Below are positions 45,743 to 56,179 of a stretch of DNA of 64,000 nucleotides, piece after piece. Under the pieces are notes generated by a model. That model was not told the DNA's origin and did no database searches. It was given only the letters and a program-made list of their open reading frames with translations. This DNA is from Acinetobacter sp. CFCC 10889 (lineage in GTDB: Bacteria > Pseudomonadota > Gammaproteobacteria > Pseudomonadales > Moraxellaceae). Both the position numbers and the translations under genes were made by a program. The DNA is taken from the NCBI RefSeq assembly GCF_003268395.1, contig NZ_LQXQ01000024.1, positions 1 through 64,000 on the forward strand, in the 5' to 3' direction. Each line of letters begins with the position of its first letter. Position 1 is the first letter of the stretch.

Positions 45743-47947
45743 TTAGTTTGGAATATGCGTAATTTTCCAAGCTCTGTGGATTTTTTGATTGCGTTTAAAA
45801 TCTAAACCAATGGTTTCATTGCTGATTTCTTGTACATCATAGATAGCTTCAATTTCCTCATCCATTTCAAAACCACGATAGTTGTTTGAGAAATATAAAG
45901 TGCCTTGTGTCGTTAAACGGTTCATTGCACGTTTAATGAGAGAAATATGATCACGCTGTACATCAAAAGTACCATAGAACTTTTTCGAGTTTGAGAATGT
46001 TGGTGGATCGATAAAGATCATGTCATATTGTTCATGACCTTCTTTTAACCATTCAAAACAATCACTGGCAAAGAATTGATGTTGTTCATCAGCATGATCA
46101 ACAGTTAAGCCATTTAACACAAAGTTTTCTTTTGACCAGTTTAAATATGTATTAGATAAATCGACACTGGTTGTACTTGCTGCACCACCTAAAGCTGCAT
46201 GTAAACTTGCAGTAGAAGTGTAACTATACAAATTGAGGAAATGTTTGCCTTTCGCTTCAGCAGCGATACGTAAACGCATTTGACGATGATCGAGGAATAG
46301 ACCTGTATCTAAATAATCCGTTAAATTCACCAAAATTTTGGCTTTGCCTTCTTGTACGATAAAGCGTTTAGAAGCAGTACTTTGTTTTGAATATTGGGTT
46401 TTACCTTCTTGACGCGCACGGGTTTTGATAAAGATTGCATCACGACCCAAGCCTGTCACTGCACGAATCGCAGCTAAAGCTAAGTTAAAACGCTTTTTAG
46501 CTTTTTCTGGATCGATGGTTTTGGGTGGTGCATATTCTTGCACATGTAGGCGTTCACCATACAAATCTACAGCAACATTAAAGTCAGGTAAATCGGCATC
46601 ATATAAACGTAGGCAATGAATATCTTCTTTAGCTGCCCATTTTTTCAAAGTTTGCATGTTTTTTTGCAAACGGTTGGTGAAGTCTTCTGCACCTTCAATT
46701 TTTTCAAATTGTTGAGGTTGCCATTCAGCAAGGAAAGGTTTGACTACGGTTGCAGGCTTGATATCACCAAAACGAATATAAATTGGTAATTTACCATTCA
46801 TTAAACGTAAAATTTGCGGATGATTAAAGGCAAGCACATCGGCTTGTTCAACTGCAGCAGCGATTACCGCAGCATATTGATTTGGAAAATTCTTTTGTAA
46901 GAGTGCAGACAAACCTAAATAGAGTGCACGATTTGAGGCTTTTTCACCTAAACGTTCGCCATATGGTGGGTTGGTGACAACAAAAGATGTTTTGCCTTCA
47001 GTTTTAAAGTCAGGCCAATCTGCCAAAGTACGTTCTTCGATTTTAATTTGATCTAAAACTGATTCAAAGCCAGCGGCAATGATATTTTGCTTTGTTGCTT
47101 TAACTGCTTCCCAGTCCGCATCATAAGCATAAAATTGCGGTAATGGCTGAGCTAATGCTTCTTTATGACGATCTGCGGCTTCCGCTTTGATCTCCATCCA
47201 AAGATCATGGTCATGACCATTCCAACCTAAGAAACCAAAACGGCGTACTAAACCTGGTGCACGATCAGTCAAAATCATTAAAGATTCAATGATAAATGTA
47301 CCTGAACCACACATTGGATCAAGAATAATATCAGGATGACGCTGTTTTAATTTGGCTTTTTGTAAGATTGCAGCAGCAAGGTTTTCTTTAATTGGTGCAT
47401 CCGTCATATAACGGCGATAGCCACGTTTATGTAAAGAATCACCTGACAAATCTAAGCAATACGTATGTTCAGTTTTACCTGCTAAAACATATAAGGTAAT
47501 TTCAGGTTGTTTAATATCAATGCTTGGACGTTTACCTACAGCTTCCATGAATGAGTCAACAACACCATCTTTCACACGTAGCGTAGCAAATTGAGTATTG
47601 ACTTTAATATCACGTTCTACATGTAAACGGATCGCAAAAGTACTTTGTGGCGCAAAAATTAGTGACCAATCAAAATTGATTGCCCCTTCATAAAGTTCCT
47701 CAGCGACATCACGTGCATCATGGGTAAAGTCTAGTTCATGTACATGGATTGGGGTGAGTACACGGGATGCCAAACGTGACCACATACATACACGATATGC
47801 TTGCTCAAGTGTTCCTTTAAAGATCAGGCGACCAGGAAAACGTTCAACATTTTCAACGCCTAAACCTTCTATTTCTTCTTGTAGTAAGGTTTCTAGTCCA
47901 TCCGCACAGGTAACCCAATATGTAGAAAGACGTGGTTTCGAATTCAT
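45743..47947 (-). CDS. rlmL: bifunctional 23S rRNA methyltransferase RlmKL
   Basis: A 734-aa fused enzyme that makes m2G2445 (RlmL half) and m7G2069 (RlmK half) in 23S rRNA. The N-terminal THUMP domain covers about 60-160. The first methyltransferase has DPMCGSGTFIIESLMI and NPPYGER; the second (about 530-730) has the LNLYSYTSTASLHAALGGA SAM region and DPPTFSNSKK. The ATG at 47947 gives the best spacing to the GGAA ribosome site; other starts two and seven codons upstream exist. Confidence 0.94.
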   Translation of the reverse strand: MNSKPRLSTYWVTCADGLETLLQEEIEGLGVENVERFPGRLIFKGTLEQAYRVCMWSRLASRVLTPIHVHELDFTHDARDVAEELYEGAINFDWSLIFAPQSTFAIRLHVERDIKVNTQFATLRVKDGVVDSFMEAVGKRPSIDIKQPEITLYVLAGKTEHTYCLDLSGDSLHKRGYRRYMTDAPIKENLAAAILQKAKLKQRHPDIILDPMCGSGTFIIESLMILTDRAPGLVRRFGFLGWNGHDHDLWMEIKAEAADRHKEALAQPLPQFYAYDADWEAVKATKQNIIAAGFESVLDQIKIEERTLADWPDFKTEGKTSFVVTNPPYGERLGEKASNRALYLGLSALLQKNFPNQYAAVIAAAVEQADVLAFNHPQILRLMNGKLPIYIRFGDIKPATVVKPFLAEWQPQQFEKIEGAEDFTNRLQKNMQTLKKWAAKEDIHCLRLYDADLPDFNVAVDLYGERLHVQEYAPPKTIDPEKAKKRFNLALAAIRAVTGLGRDAIFIKTRARQEGKTQYSKQSTASKRFIVQEGKAKILVNLTDYLDTGLFLDHRQMRLRIAAEAKGKHFLNLYSYTSTASLHAALGGAASTTSVDLSNTYLNWSKENFVLNGLTVDHADEQHQFFASDCFEWLKEGHEQYDMIFIDPPTFSNSKKFYGTFDVQRDHISLIKRAMNRLTTQGTLYFSNNYRGFEMDEEIEAIYDVQEISNETIGLDFKRNQKIHRAWKITHIPN

Positions 47948-48148
47948 GAACATTTCCAAAGACAACAAAGCAATCGCATATTTTAACGTATTTTTATGAC
48001 GAAAACTTAGCGTTTGCGCTCAGTATTGGGATTTATTTAAAAAATCAGAAATGTAAAACGGATTGGATGGTTTTTATTTTATACTTTTGCTTGAAAAATG
48101 TGCTTTTAGCCCGATTAAAAAATTAATTCAAAAAATGAAAATATAGAA

Positions 48149-48757
48149 ATGTTCAGTCTGTTATTTGCAATGGCAACTTTTTCACTATCTATGTCGATTT
48201 CTCCTGGTCCAGTGAATTTGACTATTCTCAGTAGTAGTATGAATTATGGTGTGAAAAAAACCTTTGCATTTATTTCAGGTGCGACAATAGGTTTTACTTT
48301 ATTGCTTGCTGCTGTGTGTTTTGGTTTATATCAAGTTATTGTGAATTATCCCGTTTTATTGGATGCAATTACACTTTTAGGTACAGCATTATTGGTGTGG
48401 ATTGGTTGGAATATTTTGAGTGCAAAGGGTGAAAAAATCCAAAAGTTTGAAAAGGATCAAGCTCAGATTCCAAATTTTATGCAAGGTGCTTTGATGCAGT
48501 GGTTGAATCCTAAAGCATGGATTGCTGCTGTTTCAGGAACTGCTTTATTTTCTGCATCGCATAATCAATTTTACTTGGCATTGTTTGTATTGATTTATTT
48601 TGTGGTGTGCTATTTGTCTTTATGGATTTGGGGTGTTGCAGGTGAAAAAATGGCAGATTTTTTGAATGTGGGAAATCGTGCGAGAGTGTTTAATATCATC
48701 ATGGGTGTTGTTTTGATTGGGATTTCTTTGCAGATGTGTTGGCAGCATTTTATCTAA
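48149..48757 (+). CDS. LysE/RhtB-family amino-acid exporter
   Basis: A 202-aa inner-membrane protein with six predicted helices. The family signature is near the N-terminus (SISPGPVNLTILSSSMNYG) and the MQWLNPKAW segment is in the middle. Members export amino acids such as lysine, threonine or homoserine lactones; the substrate here is not known. It is monocistronic. Confidence 0.88.
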   Translation: MFSLLFAMATFSLSMSISPGPVNLTILSSSMNYGVKKTFAFISGATIGFTLLLAAVCFGLYQVIVNYPVLLDAITLLGTALLVWIGWNILSAKGEKIQKFEKDQAQIPNFMQGALMQWLNPKAWIAAVSGTALFSASHNQFYLALFVLIYFVVCYLSLWIWGVAGEKMADFLNVGNRARVFNIIMGVVLIGISLQMCWQHFI

Positions 48758-48868
48758 AAAAATCAAATAATTGTTTTTGGTATGTTTTTTGCTCCTCAGA
48801 ATATATTCATTCAAAGCTAAAAATAGAATGAATGGTCTAAAAACTTTTTTAATATTTGGGGAAATTAA

Positions 48869-49210
48869 ATGCAAGAACATATTGTTGATGAATATCGTGC
48901 AAATAATTTAACATTTACTGTGGCAACACGTTTATATAATCGTTTTAGACGAGTATCAGGTCGAGTGATTGATGTAAGGTATCTTATTGAAAATAAACAG
49001 TATGCAGAATATGTGGTAGAGCAAACGATTGTGAGTGATGACTTAGAATTAAAAGAAATTTCTGAACAATTATTAAAACTTATTCACCTTGAAATTACCC
49101 CACTAAAAGCTTTAGAGGATGAACTTTATGATCAATATGCTGTAGAGGTTACAGAAGAAGAAATTTATAAAGCACAAGTACGCCATCACTATATTGGTGC
49201 ACTAAGATAG
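48869..49210 (+). CDS. hypothetical protein, 113 aa
   Basis: A 113-aa soluble, helical protein with many Glu, Tyr and Val residues (DVRYLIENKQYAEYVVEQTI). A GGGGAAA ribosome site precedes the ATG. It follows the LysE-type gene but with its own 110-base spacer. No family recognised; a real gene is likely on coding pattern and ribosome site. Confidence 0.65.
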   Translation: MQEHIVDEYRANNLTFTVATRLYNRFRRVSGRVIDVRYLIENKQYAEYVVEQTIVSDDLELKEISEQLLKLIHLEITPLKALEDELYDQYAVEVTEEEIYKAQVRHHYIGALR

Positions 49211-49547
49211 TTTTTTTGCATGAAAATGATTCTAAATTTCAACTCAAAAGTCACTATTTTTTGATAATTTAAGTAACTATAGCGTGCTTAATCACTTATT
49301 TAAATAATCAAAACAATGATGAAATAGGCGATGACTAAAGAATATGCAAGAAGACAAACTATTTATTGAACAGTACACATTATTGCAAATCTAGAATATT
49401 TGGTTGATGTTGTGATGAGCGACTTTTTATTAAATTCTATAGAAGATATGGAGTCTATTACAATAGCGCACAGAACAGTAGAATAAATAGGCGAAAGAGG
49501 ATTAATCGGTTTATTAATGATATATTTTCAATTATAATATTGCCCAC
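49211..49547. other. spacer, possible decayed sequence
   Basis: About 340 bases with two very short frames that open with ATG and stop early (near 49344 and 49415), resembling fragments rather than genes. No RNA gene seen. Confidence 0.35.
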
Positions 49548-49576
49548 TTGTTGTGCTTAGCTCTGACGCTTATAGT
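49548..49576 (+). promoter_or_regulatory. promoter of rpmE
   Basis: TTGTTG (49548-49553) and TATAGT (49571-49576) with a 17-base spacer. It implies a leader of about 130 bases before rpmE, room for L31 autoregulation. Confidence 0.6.
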
Positions 49577-49715
49577 CTCGGTGGGCTCAAAAGAAATGGT
49601 CTGTTATGGTGTTAACCTGTTGAATTTTAATTTATTCAACCTTGCCTTAGTATTAAAACTGAGAGTGGTTAATTGCGATGACAGCGAAACCTTTCTTAAC
49701 TTAGGAGAATCGACC

Positions 49716-49943
49716 ATGCGCGCCGATATTCACCCAAAATACGAAAAATTAGTTGCTACTTGTTCATGTGGTAACGTAATTGAAACTCGTTCTGCTTTAG
49801 GTAAAGAAACGCTTTATCTTGACGTATGTTCAGCTTGTCACCCATTCTATACTGGTAAACAGAAGAATGTTGATACTGGTGGTCGTATCGATAAATTCAA
49901 GCAACGTTTTGCAGGTATGTCACGTTCAGTTAAACGTGGTTAA
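49716..49943 (+). CDS. rpmE: 50S ribosomal protein L31
   Basis: A 75-aa ribosomal protein that bridges the large and small subunits. It is the zinc-binding (C+) form, with Cys in TCSCGN and [13 protein letters not shown]. The ATG at 49716 has an AGGAGA site; the reading frame upstream belongs to the leader, not the protein. A terminator follows at once. Confidence 0.96.
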   Translation: MRADIHPKYEKLVATCSCGNVIETRSALGKETLYLDVCSACHPFYTGKQKNVDTGGRIDKFKQRFAGMSRSVKRG

Positions 49944-49961
49944 TCCTTCGTTGCAAAAAAG

Positions 49962-49987
49962 AACGGGCTTTTTAGTCCGTTTTTTTA
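49962..49987 (+). terminator. terminator of rpmE
   Basis: Stem AACGGGCT/AGTCCGTT (one G-T pair), loop TTTT, then seven T. Confidence 0.8.
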
Positions 49988-50016
49988 TACCTATTTTTTT
50001 GTGTTTTATAAAATAT

Positions 50017-50044
50017 AAAAAAGGGCTTATATGTATAAGCCCTT
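50017..50044 (-). terminator. terminator of the FimX-like operon
   Basis: Perfect 11-bp stem AAGGGCTTATA/TATAAGCCCTT with a T run on the minus strand, just after the FimX-like stop. Confidence 0.8.
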
Positions 50045-50051
50045 ATCTATA

Positions 50052-52292
50052 TTATTGATCTTGCACATCAGTGAGTTGATCCAATTTCTTTTGGAAATAA
50101 TCACCTTGTAAGAAACGTGCTTCGACATTCCATGCATTCGCAAAAGCATTCATATCATCTAACTGAGTCAATAAAAATTCTACAGGTCTGATTTCCATAT
50201 ATTTATCAATCATTTCTTGTAGAGATTGCATCGTGGTATCTTTATCTAGCATACGTGTATATTTTTCATCTAAGGTGAAATGGACGATATCACTTTGCTT
50301 TAAGATGGCTTCACTTGAAATTGTAGAGCCAAAACGACGGACTGCAATATCAGCACCATATTCACGTAAAATAGAGATATTTTTCTGCGCTTCAATGATA
50401 TTTTTAGCGATGTCTTCTTCATCAAATTGTAAAATAATCGGATGCGTTGCTCGACTTCCTACAATTGTAATAAGTTTCGAGATTAGCTCTGGGAATTGTT
50501 TGTCATGGAATAAAACATGACGATTTAAATTAACAACAATTTTCGCTGTAGGATATTGATGGATAAAGTTATGCAGTTGCTTACATGCTTCAACCAAAAT
50601 CCAGCGGTCTAATTTAATTGAGAGTTCAATATCATCATCAAGTTCAATTAAATTACTAATTTTTTTCCATTGATTTTCATAAATAAAGCCACTAGTGACT
50701 TCATAGGTATAAAGATTGGTATCTTGTTTGTCATACAGTTGTTGATATTTAATACGAATTTCACCTTGCTCTAATTTCTCAGTGATTTGGCGTAAAATCG
50801 GAGAATCAGTAAGATTTACTTGTATAGGAGCTGCTGCTTCTACAGCAATAGTTGGTGTTGGTATCGTAATGCTTGGTGTTGGTATAGCTTCAGCTTCTAA
50901 TGTAAGTGTTGCAGGTTCGATCGTTGCTATAGGGGCGATTTCTTCTAATTGCATTGGTGCAAGTTCAATGTGTGCTTCTTGTAAAGAGGCACTCATTTGC
51001 AAATCAGATTCAGATTGTTGTGTGGACAAACGGGAATTATAGGCTTGGATCACTAACTCTGAAAAATTTGCTTCATTAAACTGTTCGGACTGAATCATTG
51101 CGTAACCAATTTTTAGATTAAATTGATAACTTTGCTGCTCAATCTCAACAAGTTGTGGTTTTTTTAAAACATTTAAATTAGAAAGGCGAGAGTCTAATAA
51201 AGAATCAGAGCCTGCTTGCAACAAAATACCATAGATTCCAGTGTCAATTTTAAGCACATTTTGATTGGTCTGTTCTTTAATAAAGCTTTGTATCCCATTA
51301 AAATAATCAGAAATATTTTGCCAAGATAAATTGAACACAGCATCAGGACATTGGGCTAGGCTAAAGACAATTAATGCATTGGCCTTGGCAGGTTGATCAA
51401 GCAGAGCGCGATGAATTTGTGAAAAAATAGCAGAGAGATTTGAATGATTGGTTGTGATTGTACTCGCATCATTGGCTTTTTGTGTGCTTTGTGATGCCAT
51501 TTCAATGGTGAGATGTAAGGCATCTGCTTCTAAACCTGGCAAAAACTCAATTTTTAAAGGATTTTGAGTTTTTGCATTTTGATTTAAGGTTTGAATATCA
51601 AAACGTGCATAATCAAATTGTCCTTGTGTGATTTTTTTAAACCGATTTTTAAAATCATTTAAATCTGTTGGTTGTAAAATATCTAACACAGGTAAGCCAA
51701 TAATATCGTCTTCACTATTTAAGCCAAATAGTTGTAAATATTCAGGGTTTGCTTGCGTATGTATGCCTTCTTCAAGTACAGCACAGGCTTTATGTTGTTC
51801 TTCAACTAAGCTTTGTGCTTGGGTTTTTGCATTCTCTAAGTCATGTAATAAATGCTGCTTTGACTGAAGTGTGCGACTATAAGATAAAGCACGTACTAAG
51901 CTGATATAACAATGTTCTGGTGCTTGTAAATCGATAATGTCATAAATACCTTTATGAATAAAGTATTCATATTGTTCAGGTTTATATTCTGTAGGTTGGA
52001 GTAAAATGACAGGAATATTGACTTGTTCAGAGGCTTGAATCAAGGTGATGGCTTGTTCCATTTTTAGGTCATAAGCACGTCCAAAGATAATCAAATCCCA
52101 AGAGGTATTGAGTTGTTTTTCAAAGCTTTTCAAGTCATCAAGCAATAAACCTTGTGCCAAATGTTCTTTGCTTTCAAATAACTGCATGAGGGCGTTATAT
52201 CGAATTTGATTATCATCAATAATCAGTACTCGTGTTTCGGAGAGTTTTAATTTCTTAGATAATAATAAATTTCTCACTTCAAAGTGTCCCAT
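50052..52292 (-). CDS. FimX-like c-di-GMP protein, degenerate GGDEF-EAL
   Basis: A 746-aa four-domain protein in the order of Pseudomonas FimX: receiver (18-140), PAS (165-270), GGDEF-like (285-430) and EAL-like (495-735), with a Pro/Ile/Thr linker near 455-490. Each enzymatic mark is lost. The receiver lacks a phospho-Asp at the expected spot (IIFGRAYD), no GGDEF signature remains, and EAL reads EVT at 531-533 with no catalytic acids visible. It should bind c-di-GMP and not make or break it. FimX promotes type IV pilus assembly. The start overlaps the PilZ gene by 19 bases; a GTG five codons in is an alternative. Confidence 0.82.
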   Translation of the reverse strand: MGHFEVRNLLLSKKLKLSETRVLIIDDNQIRYNALMQLFESKEHLAQGLLLDDLKSFEKQLNTSWDLIIFGRAYDLKMEQAITLIQASEQVNIPVILLQPTEYKPEQYEYFIHKGIYDIIDLQAPEHCYISLVRALSYSRTLQSKQHLLHDLENAKTQAQSLVEEQHKACAVLEEGIHTQANPEYLQLFGLNSEDDIIGLPVLDILQPTDLNDFKNRFKKITQGQFDYARFDIQTLNQNAKTQNPLKIEFLPGLEADALHLTIEMASQSTQKANDASTITTNHSNLSAIFSQIHRALLDQPAKANALIVFSLAQCPDAVFNLSWQNISDYFNGIQSFIKEQTNQNVLKIDTGIYGILLQAGSDSLLDSRLSNLNVLKKPQLVEIEQQSYQFNLKIGYAMIQSEQFNEANFSELVIQAYNSRLSTQQSESDLQMSASLQEAHIELAPMQLEEIAPIATIEPATLTLEAEAIPTPSITIPTPTIAVEAAAPIQVNLTDSPILRQITEKLEQGEIRIKYQQLYDKQDTNLYTYEVTSGFIYENQWKKISNLIELDDDIELSIKLDRWILVEACKQLHNFIHQYPTAKIVVNLNRHVLFHDKQFPELISKLITIVGSRATHPIILQFDEEDIAKNIIEAQKNISILREYGADIAVRRFGSTISSEAILKQSDIVHFTLDEKYTRMLDKDTTMQSLQEMIDKYMEIRPVEFLLTQLDDMNAFANAWNVEARFLQGDYFQKKLDQLTDVQDQ

Positions 52293-54028
52293 AAGTCATG
52301 ATGATTTGAATCATTTAATTGTTGTTGGATAAATTGGTCGATCAATACGTGCTCTTCATCATTGAGCAGCTCAAAATCAAATTGTACAAAGCTTTGAGAA
52401 ATAAACAAAGATTTTAGTAGATAAACCTTAATTTCTTGATGATTAAAACGTAAATAAAGTGCTTGTTGCTCTTTAAAGTTAGGGAGATTTGGTAGGATTA
52501 AAGATAATTTATTTTGTTCATCTTGCTCAGTTTGCACCAATAAGCAAGGCTGGTAACTATAGCTACTGATTTCAGATGGAACTTTGATGGCACATGGATA
52601 AATATCCTGTGATAAGATTTCCACCCCAACCTCATAGCTTTTATTTTCAGCTTGCTTGATCCAGCGAACAACGGCACATTTCCATTTATTTTGTAATGTT
52701 TCACTGACTAAAATGAGTTCACCTGTACGTAGATTTTTAGGTGCTTCACCTGACCATGCAATACGATAACCACTGATACTAATATCGAGCACTTCAGTTT
52801 GATAAATTTGCTTTACTTCACGGTCAATTTGTTTAATTTTCTGTGTTTGTGAAGCATTATGAGAGCTATTTGCAATACTGCTTTGAAGATTTGCTTCAGA
52901 TCTAAAACCGAAATTTTGATTGATTTGTAGTGTTTCCTCAAAACTCTTCGCATTGGATAAATAAAAATGCGCTGTTTGCAGGGTAAAACAAATTTGTAGT
53001 TGTGCAGAATATTCATAACGTTCGTGTTGACGTTCAGAATGCGTACCTAGTACATTTTGTACATGAAATTTTAGTGCAGAAGACAGGTGGTCTTTTTCGT
53101 TTTTAGATAAATAAGCTGATTCATTTTGAATCGTATCATTAATGTGTTCAAGCAATTGCTGGGTTGAAATAAATACATTGGGCTTAAAGTCTTCATGGTG
53201 CTGACGATTATAGATCGGCGCATGATCTTTACTTGTGTCTACAATATAACGAGAAAGAGAACTTTCACGTGGTAAGATTTGTGCCAATTTCGCCCAATCC
53301 AAACTACATTCATATAATGCTTGAATTTCATTTGGACGAATTTGATGTGTGTTAAAGGCATCTAATAATAAGACTTGGGCATAAGCTTGTTGAATGTTTT
53401 GTACTGAGAAATGTGTACCTTGTAAATGATTAATATTAATCAAGAGTTCATCATTTTTTAGCGCAAGTTCATAGAGATTATGAATGCTCTGCCATTGATG
53501 AGAAAGCGCAGGGCTGTATAACATTTGTTGTTGGGTTAATAATAAGCCAAGTTGTTGCAAAGCATAATAGCTGGCTAAAATTCGTGCTGTTTTAAAGCTA
53601 CGGTTTTGTGCAAATTTTAAAATAGAATATTTTTGTTGTGTTAATTGCTGTGAGCTACGATGTGCAATATTGACATAAATTTTGGCAAAAAAAGCACGCA
53701 TCAAAGTCGTCAGTTCAATGATGTGTTCATTACGATCTGAATGTGATAAACCTTGATCTAGAAAATATTTTTCTAAACCAATAAGTACATTTTCAATACT
53801 TGGATGTAAGACTTGTAGCAAATCAAAACGCAAAGTTTCTGTGCAGTTTAATTCTGCAATTTCATACATCGCATTTAATAATGCTTCGGACGTATCTCCG
53901 AGCTTCATAATCGATAAGCCTGACACCCATTGGTGTAATGCCTCTACTGAAGCTGCGGAAAAACTCAACTGTTCACGATTTAAAACCGTTGAAGCGTGGA
54001 AGATGTTGGAAATTTCCTTATTTATCAT
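52274..54028 (-). CDS. PilZ-domain protein
   Basis: A 584-aa protein that is largely helical over residues 1-390, with a C-terminal PilZ domain near 400-485. The c-di-GMP signature is partly visible: DREVKQ for the Arg motif and DISISG at 415-420 for the D/NxSxxG motif. About 100 more residues follow. It precedes the FimX-like gene with overlapping ends, so both proteins are made from one transcript. A joint role in c-di-GMP-dependent pilus or surface behaviour is inferred. Confidence 0.8.
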   Translation of the reverse strand: MINKEISNIFHASTVLNREQLSFSAASVEALHQWVSGLSIMKLGDTSEALLNAMYEIAELNCTETLRFDLLQVLHPSIENVLIGLEKYFLDQGLSHSDRNEHIIELTTLMRAFFAKIYVNIAHRSSQQLTQQKYSILKFAQNRSFKTARILASYYALQQLGLLLTQQQMLYSPALSHQWQSIHNLYELALKNDELLININHLQGTHFSVQNIQQAYAQVLLLDAFNTHQIRPNEIQALYECSLDWAKLAQILPRESSLSRYIVDTSKDHAPIYNRQHHEDFKPNVFISTQQLLEHINDTIQNESAYLSKNEKDHLSSALKFHVQNVLGTHSERQHERYEYSAQLQICFTLQTAHFYLSNAKSFEETLQINQNFGFRSEANLQSSIANSSHNASQTQKIKQIDREVKQIYQTEVLDISISGYRIAWSGEAPKNLRTGELILVSETLQNKWKCAVVRWIKQAENKSYEVGVEILSQDIYPCAIKVPSEISSYSYQPCLLVQTEQDEQNKLSLILPNLPNFKEQQALYLRFNHQEIKVYLLKSLFISQSFVQFDFELLNDEEHVLIDQFIQQQLNDSNHHDLWDTLK

Positions 54029-54055
54029 ACTTATATTGAACTCATTTAAAGAAAT

Positions 54056-55072
54056 CTAAAAAGTGACAGCCCCGAATAGCGGTGTTTTATTTTTCTCTCC
54101 CGCAATCTCTCGAACCAACTTAGGAACTAAGTATCCTGGTAAATTGGCAAGCAGATCTGTATAAATTTGATCAATCGTATTTGCTTGTAAATCAAAGTGA
54201 TGTGCACCTTTGACTTTGTCAAGCACATGTAAATAATACGGTAATACACCCGCCTCAAACAAGCGTTGACTGAGTTCAACTAAAATCTCTGCTGAATTAT
54301 TCACACCTTTGAGCAAAACTGATTGGTTTAAAACCAAAATTTGCTGTTGAACGAGTTGTGCAAGTTTGCCACAAGTTGTTGCATCAAGTTCCGCAGCATG
54401 ATTTGCATGCACCACTAGAATGACACGTAGCCGACTGTTTTTCAATAAGTAAGTCAGCTCTTCATCGATTCTTTCTGGAATTACAATCGGAACACGTGAA
54501 TGAATTCTCAAAATTTTAATTTGTTGCAAAGACGCTAGCCGTTCTAGCCATACTGCTAATTTACGATTGGACAAAGTTAGCGGGTCGCCACCACTTAAAA
54601 TCACTTCATTGATGTCAGGATGATCAAGTAAATAGCTCTTGATCTGTTGCCAATCATCATTTTTTGGCAAATTTTCTTGATAAGGGAAATGGCGACGGAA
54701 ACAATAACGACAATGGACTGCGCAAGCACCTGTTAAAGTGAGTAAAAATCGAGATTTATATTTATGTAATACACCTGCAAGCTGATTGGCTGCTTCTTCA
54801 CCCAAAGGATCAGTGACAAATCCTGCATGTTCTTCTAGCTCAAGATGATGTGGTAGGACTTGTAATAACAGTGGATCAAGCGGATCAGATTTTTGCATTT
54901 TTGCAACAAAAGCACGTGGCACACGTAATTTAAACTGCTCACTGGCTAAAATTGCCCCAGATAACAATTGCTCAGGAACAAGTTGTAAAATATCGAGCAA
55001 CTCATTGGGATCGGTAATTAACTGACTCATTTGAGATTGCCAGTTTTGCTCTTGGTATAAATAGTTTATCAT
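54056..55072 (-). CDS. epmB: EF-P beta-lysylation protein EpmB
   Basis: A 338-aa radical-SAM lysine 2,3-aminomutase that makes (R)-beta-lysine for EF-P. Cys117, Cys121 and Cys124 (ACAVHCRYCF) bind the iron-sulfur cluster, and the ILSGGDPL and RIHSRVPIVIPERI segments are family features. I chose the ATG at 55072; a GTG twelve codons upstream is possible. It is divergent from efp, its substrate. The ligase gene epmA is not in this window. Confidence 0.92.
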   Translation of the reverse strand: MINYLYQEQNWQSQMSQLITDPNELLDILQLVPEQLLSGAILASEQFKLRVPRAFVAKMQKSDPLDPLLLQVLPHHLELEEHAGFVTDPLGEEAANQLAGVLHKYKSRFLLTLTGACAVHCRYCFRRHFPYQENLPKNDDWQQIKSYLLDHPDINEVILSGGDPLTLSNRKLAVWLERLASLQQIKILRIHSRVPIVIPERIDEELTYLLKNSRLRVILVVHANHAAELDATTCGKLAQLVQQQILVLNQSVLLKGVNNSAEILVELSQRLFEAGVLPYYLHVLDKVKGAHHFDLQANTIDQIYTDLLANLPGYLVPKLVREIAGEKNKTPLFGAVTF

Positions 55073-55323
55073 GCCATATACTAATTGAGAGAGTTTGGGG
55101 TCAAACACGATTTCGCATCGTGATGCTGCATAAGACCTTGAAAATTGATGTAAATGTGCAACAAATCAAAGTGTCACTGCAAATTTTACATCCTAGCAAT
55201 GGTTGATTTTACCGTGAACGAGGCAAAGGATAAACAGGGTTTATCTTCGTCTGTATGCATGATGATCAGCCAGTTTTGCGATGTAACAGGACAATTTAAC
55301 ATTGCTTCATGACTACTTGCTCA

Positions 55324-55339
55324 TTTAGAATATTCTAAA
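55324..55339. promoter_or_regulatory. palindrome in the epmB/efp promoter region
   Basis: TTTAGAATATTCTAAA is a perfect 16-base palindrome about 110 bases upstream of efp. It could be an operator or simply a hairpin in AT-rich sequence. Confidence 0.35.
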
Positions 55340-55447
55340 ATGACAATTTTAGCTTTTGTTAGGCACTTTTTTTGTTGTTGTACGTTCTCTAATGCAGCTT
55401 GGACTGTATTAATAGATTAAAGATTAAAGTTTGGAGTGAGCCTTTTC

Positions 55448-56017
55448 ATGGCCTATTATTCTACAAATGATTTCAAGTCAGGCCTTAAAGTCATGCTTGA
55501 CGGTAACCCATGTTCAATCATGGAAAATGAATACGTTAAACCAGGTAAAGGTCAAGCGTTTAACCGTGTAAAATTACGTAACTTACGTTCTGGTAAAGTT
55601 TTAGAAAAAACTTTTAAATCAGGTGATTCGTTAGAAGCTGCAGACATCGTAGAAGTTGAAATGGACTATCTATACAACGATGGTGAAATGTGGAACTTCA
55701 TGGATCCTGTATCATTTGAACAGATCGCTGCAGATAAAACTGCAATGGGCGATGCTGCAAAATGGTTAAAAGATGATTCAAACGAAAAATGTACCATCAT
55801 GTTGTTCAATGGTGTGCCATTAACAGTCAATGCACCAAACTTTGTGGTGTTGAAAATTGTTGAAACTGATCCAGGTGTACGTGGTGATACTTCTGGTGGT
55901 GGTGGTAAACCTGCGAAACTTGAAACAGGTGCTGTGGTACGTGTTCCATTATTCGTACAGCAAGAAGAAAGCGTTCGTGTAGACACTCGTACTGGTGACT
56001 ATTTAGAACGTGCATAA
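55448..56017 (+). CDS. efp: elongation factor P
   Basis: A 189-aa translation factor that rescues ribosomes stalled at polyproline. Lys34 in the loop [10 protein letters not shown] is the site modified with beta-lysine by EpmA and EpmB, matching the divergent epmB gene. The three beta-barrel domains are complete, ending [13 protein letters not shown]. The ATG at 55448 has a GGAG site; four codons upstream are not needed. Confidence 0.96.
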   Translation: MAYYSTNDFKSGLKVMLDGNPCSIMENEYVKPGKGQAFNRVKLRNLRSGKVLEKTFKSGDSLEAADIVEVEMDYLYNDGEMWNFMDPVSFEQIAADKTAMGDAAKWLKDDSNEKCTIMLFNGVPLTVNAPNFVVLKIVETDPGVRGDTSGGGGKPAKLETGAVVRVPLFVQQEESVRVDTRTGDYLERA

Positions 56018-56041
56018 TAGTTGAAAAATAGACTATTATCG

Positions 56042-56070
56042 AAGGGGTGATGAAAATCATCCCTTTTTTA
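56042..56070 (+). terminator. terminator of efp
   Basis: Stem AAGGGGTGAT/ATCATCCCTT (one G-T pair), loop GAAA, then a T run. Confidence 0.8.
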
Positions 56071-56179
56071 TTGGATTACTTTTCAGGATGAAAATGATTC
56101 AGAATAAAATTGCCTAGGTAGATTGGTAATTTTTTGACAAAAGGAACAGATTAGTCGGTACACTCAAACAGTGCGTCAT

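Noticed and set aside
49548..49715. N-terminal extension of rpmE by 56 codons
   Set aside because: This stretch contains the promoter and leader of rpmE; L31 starts at MRADIHPKY behind a clear AGGAGA.
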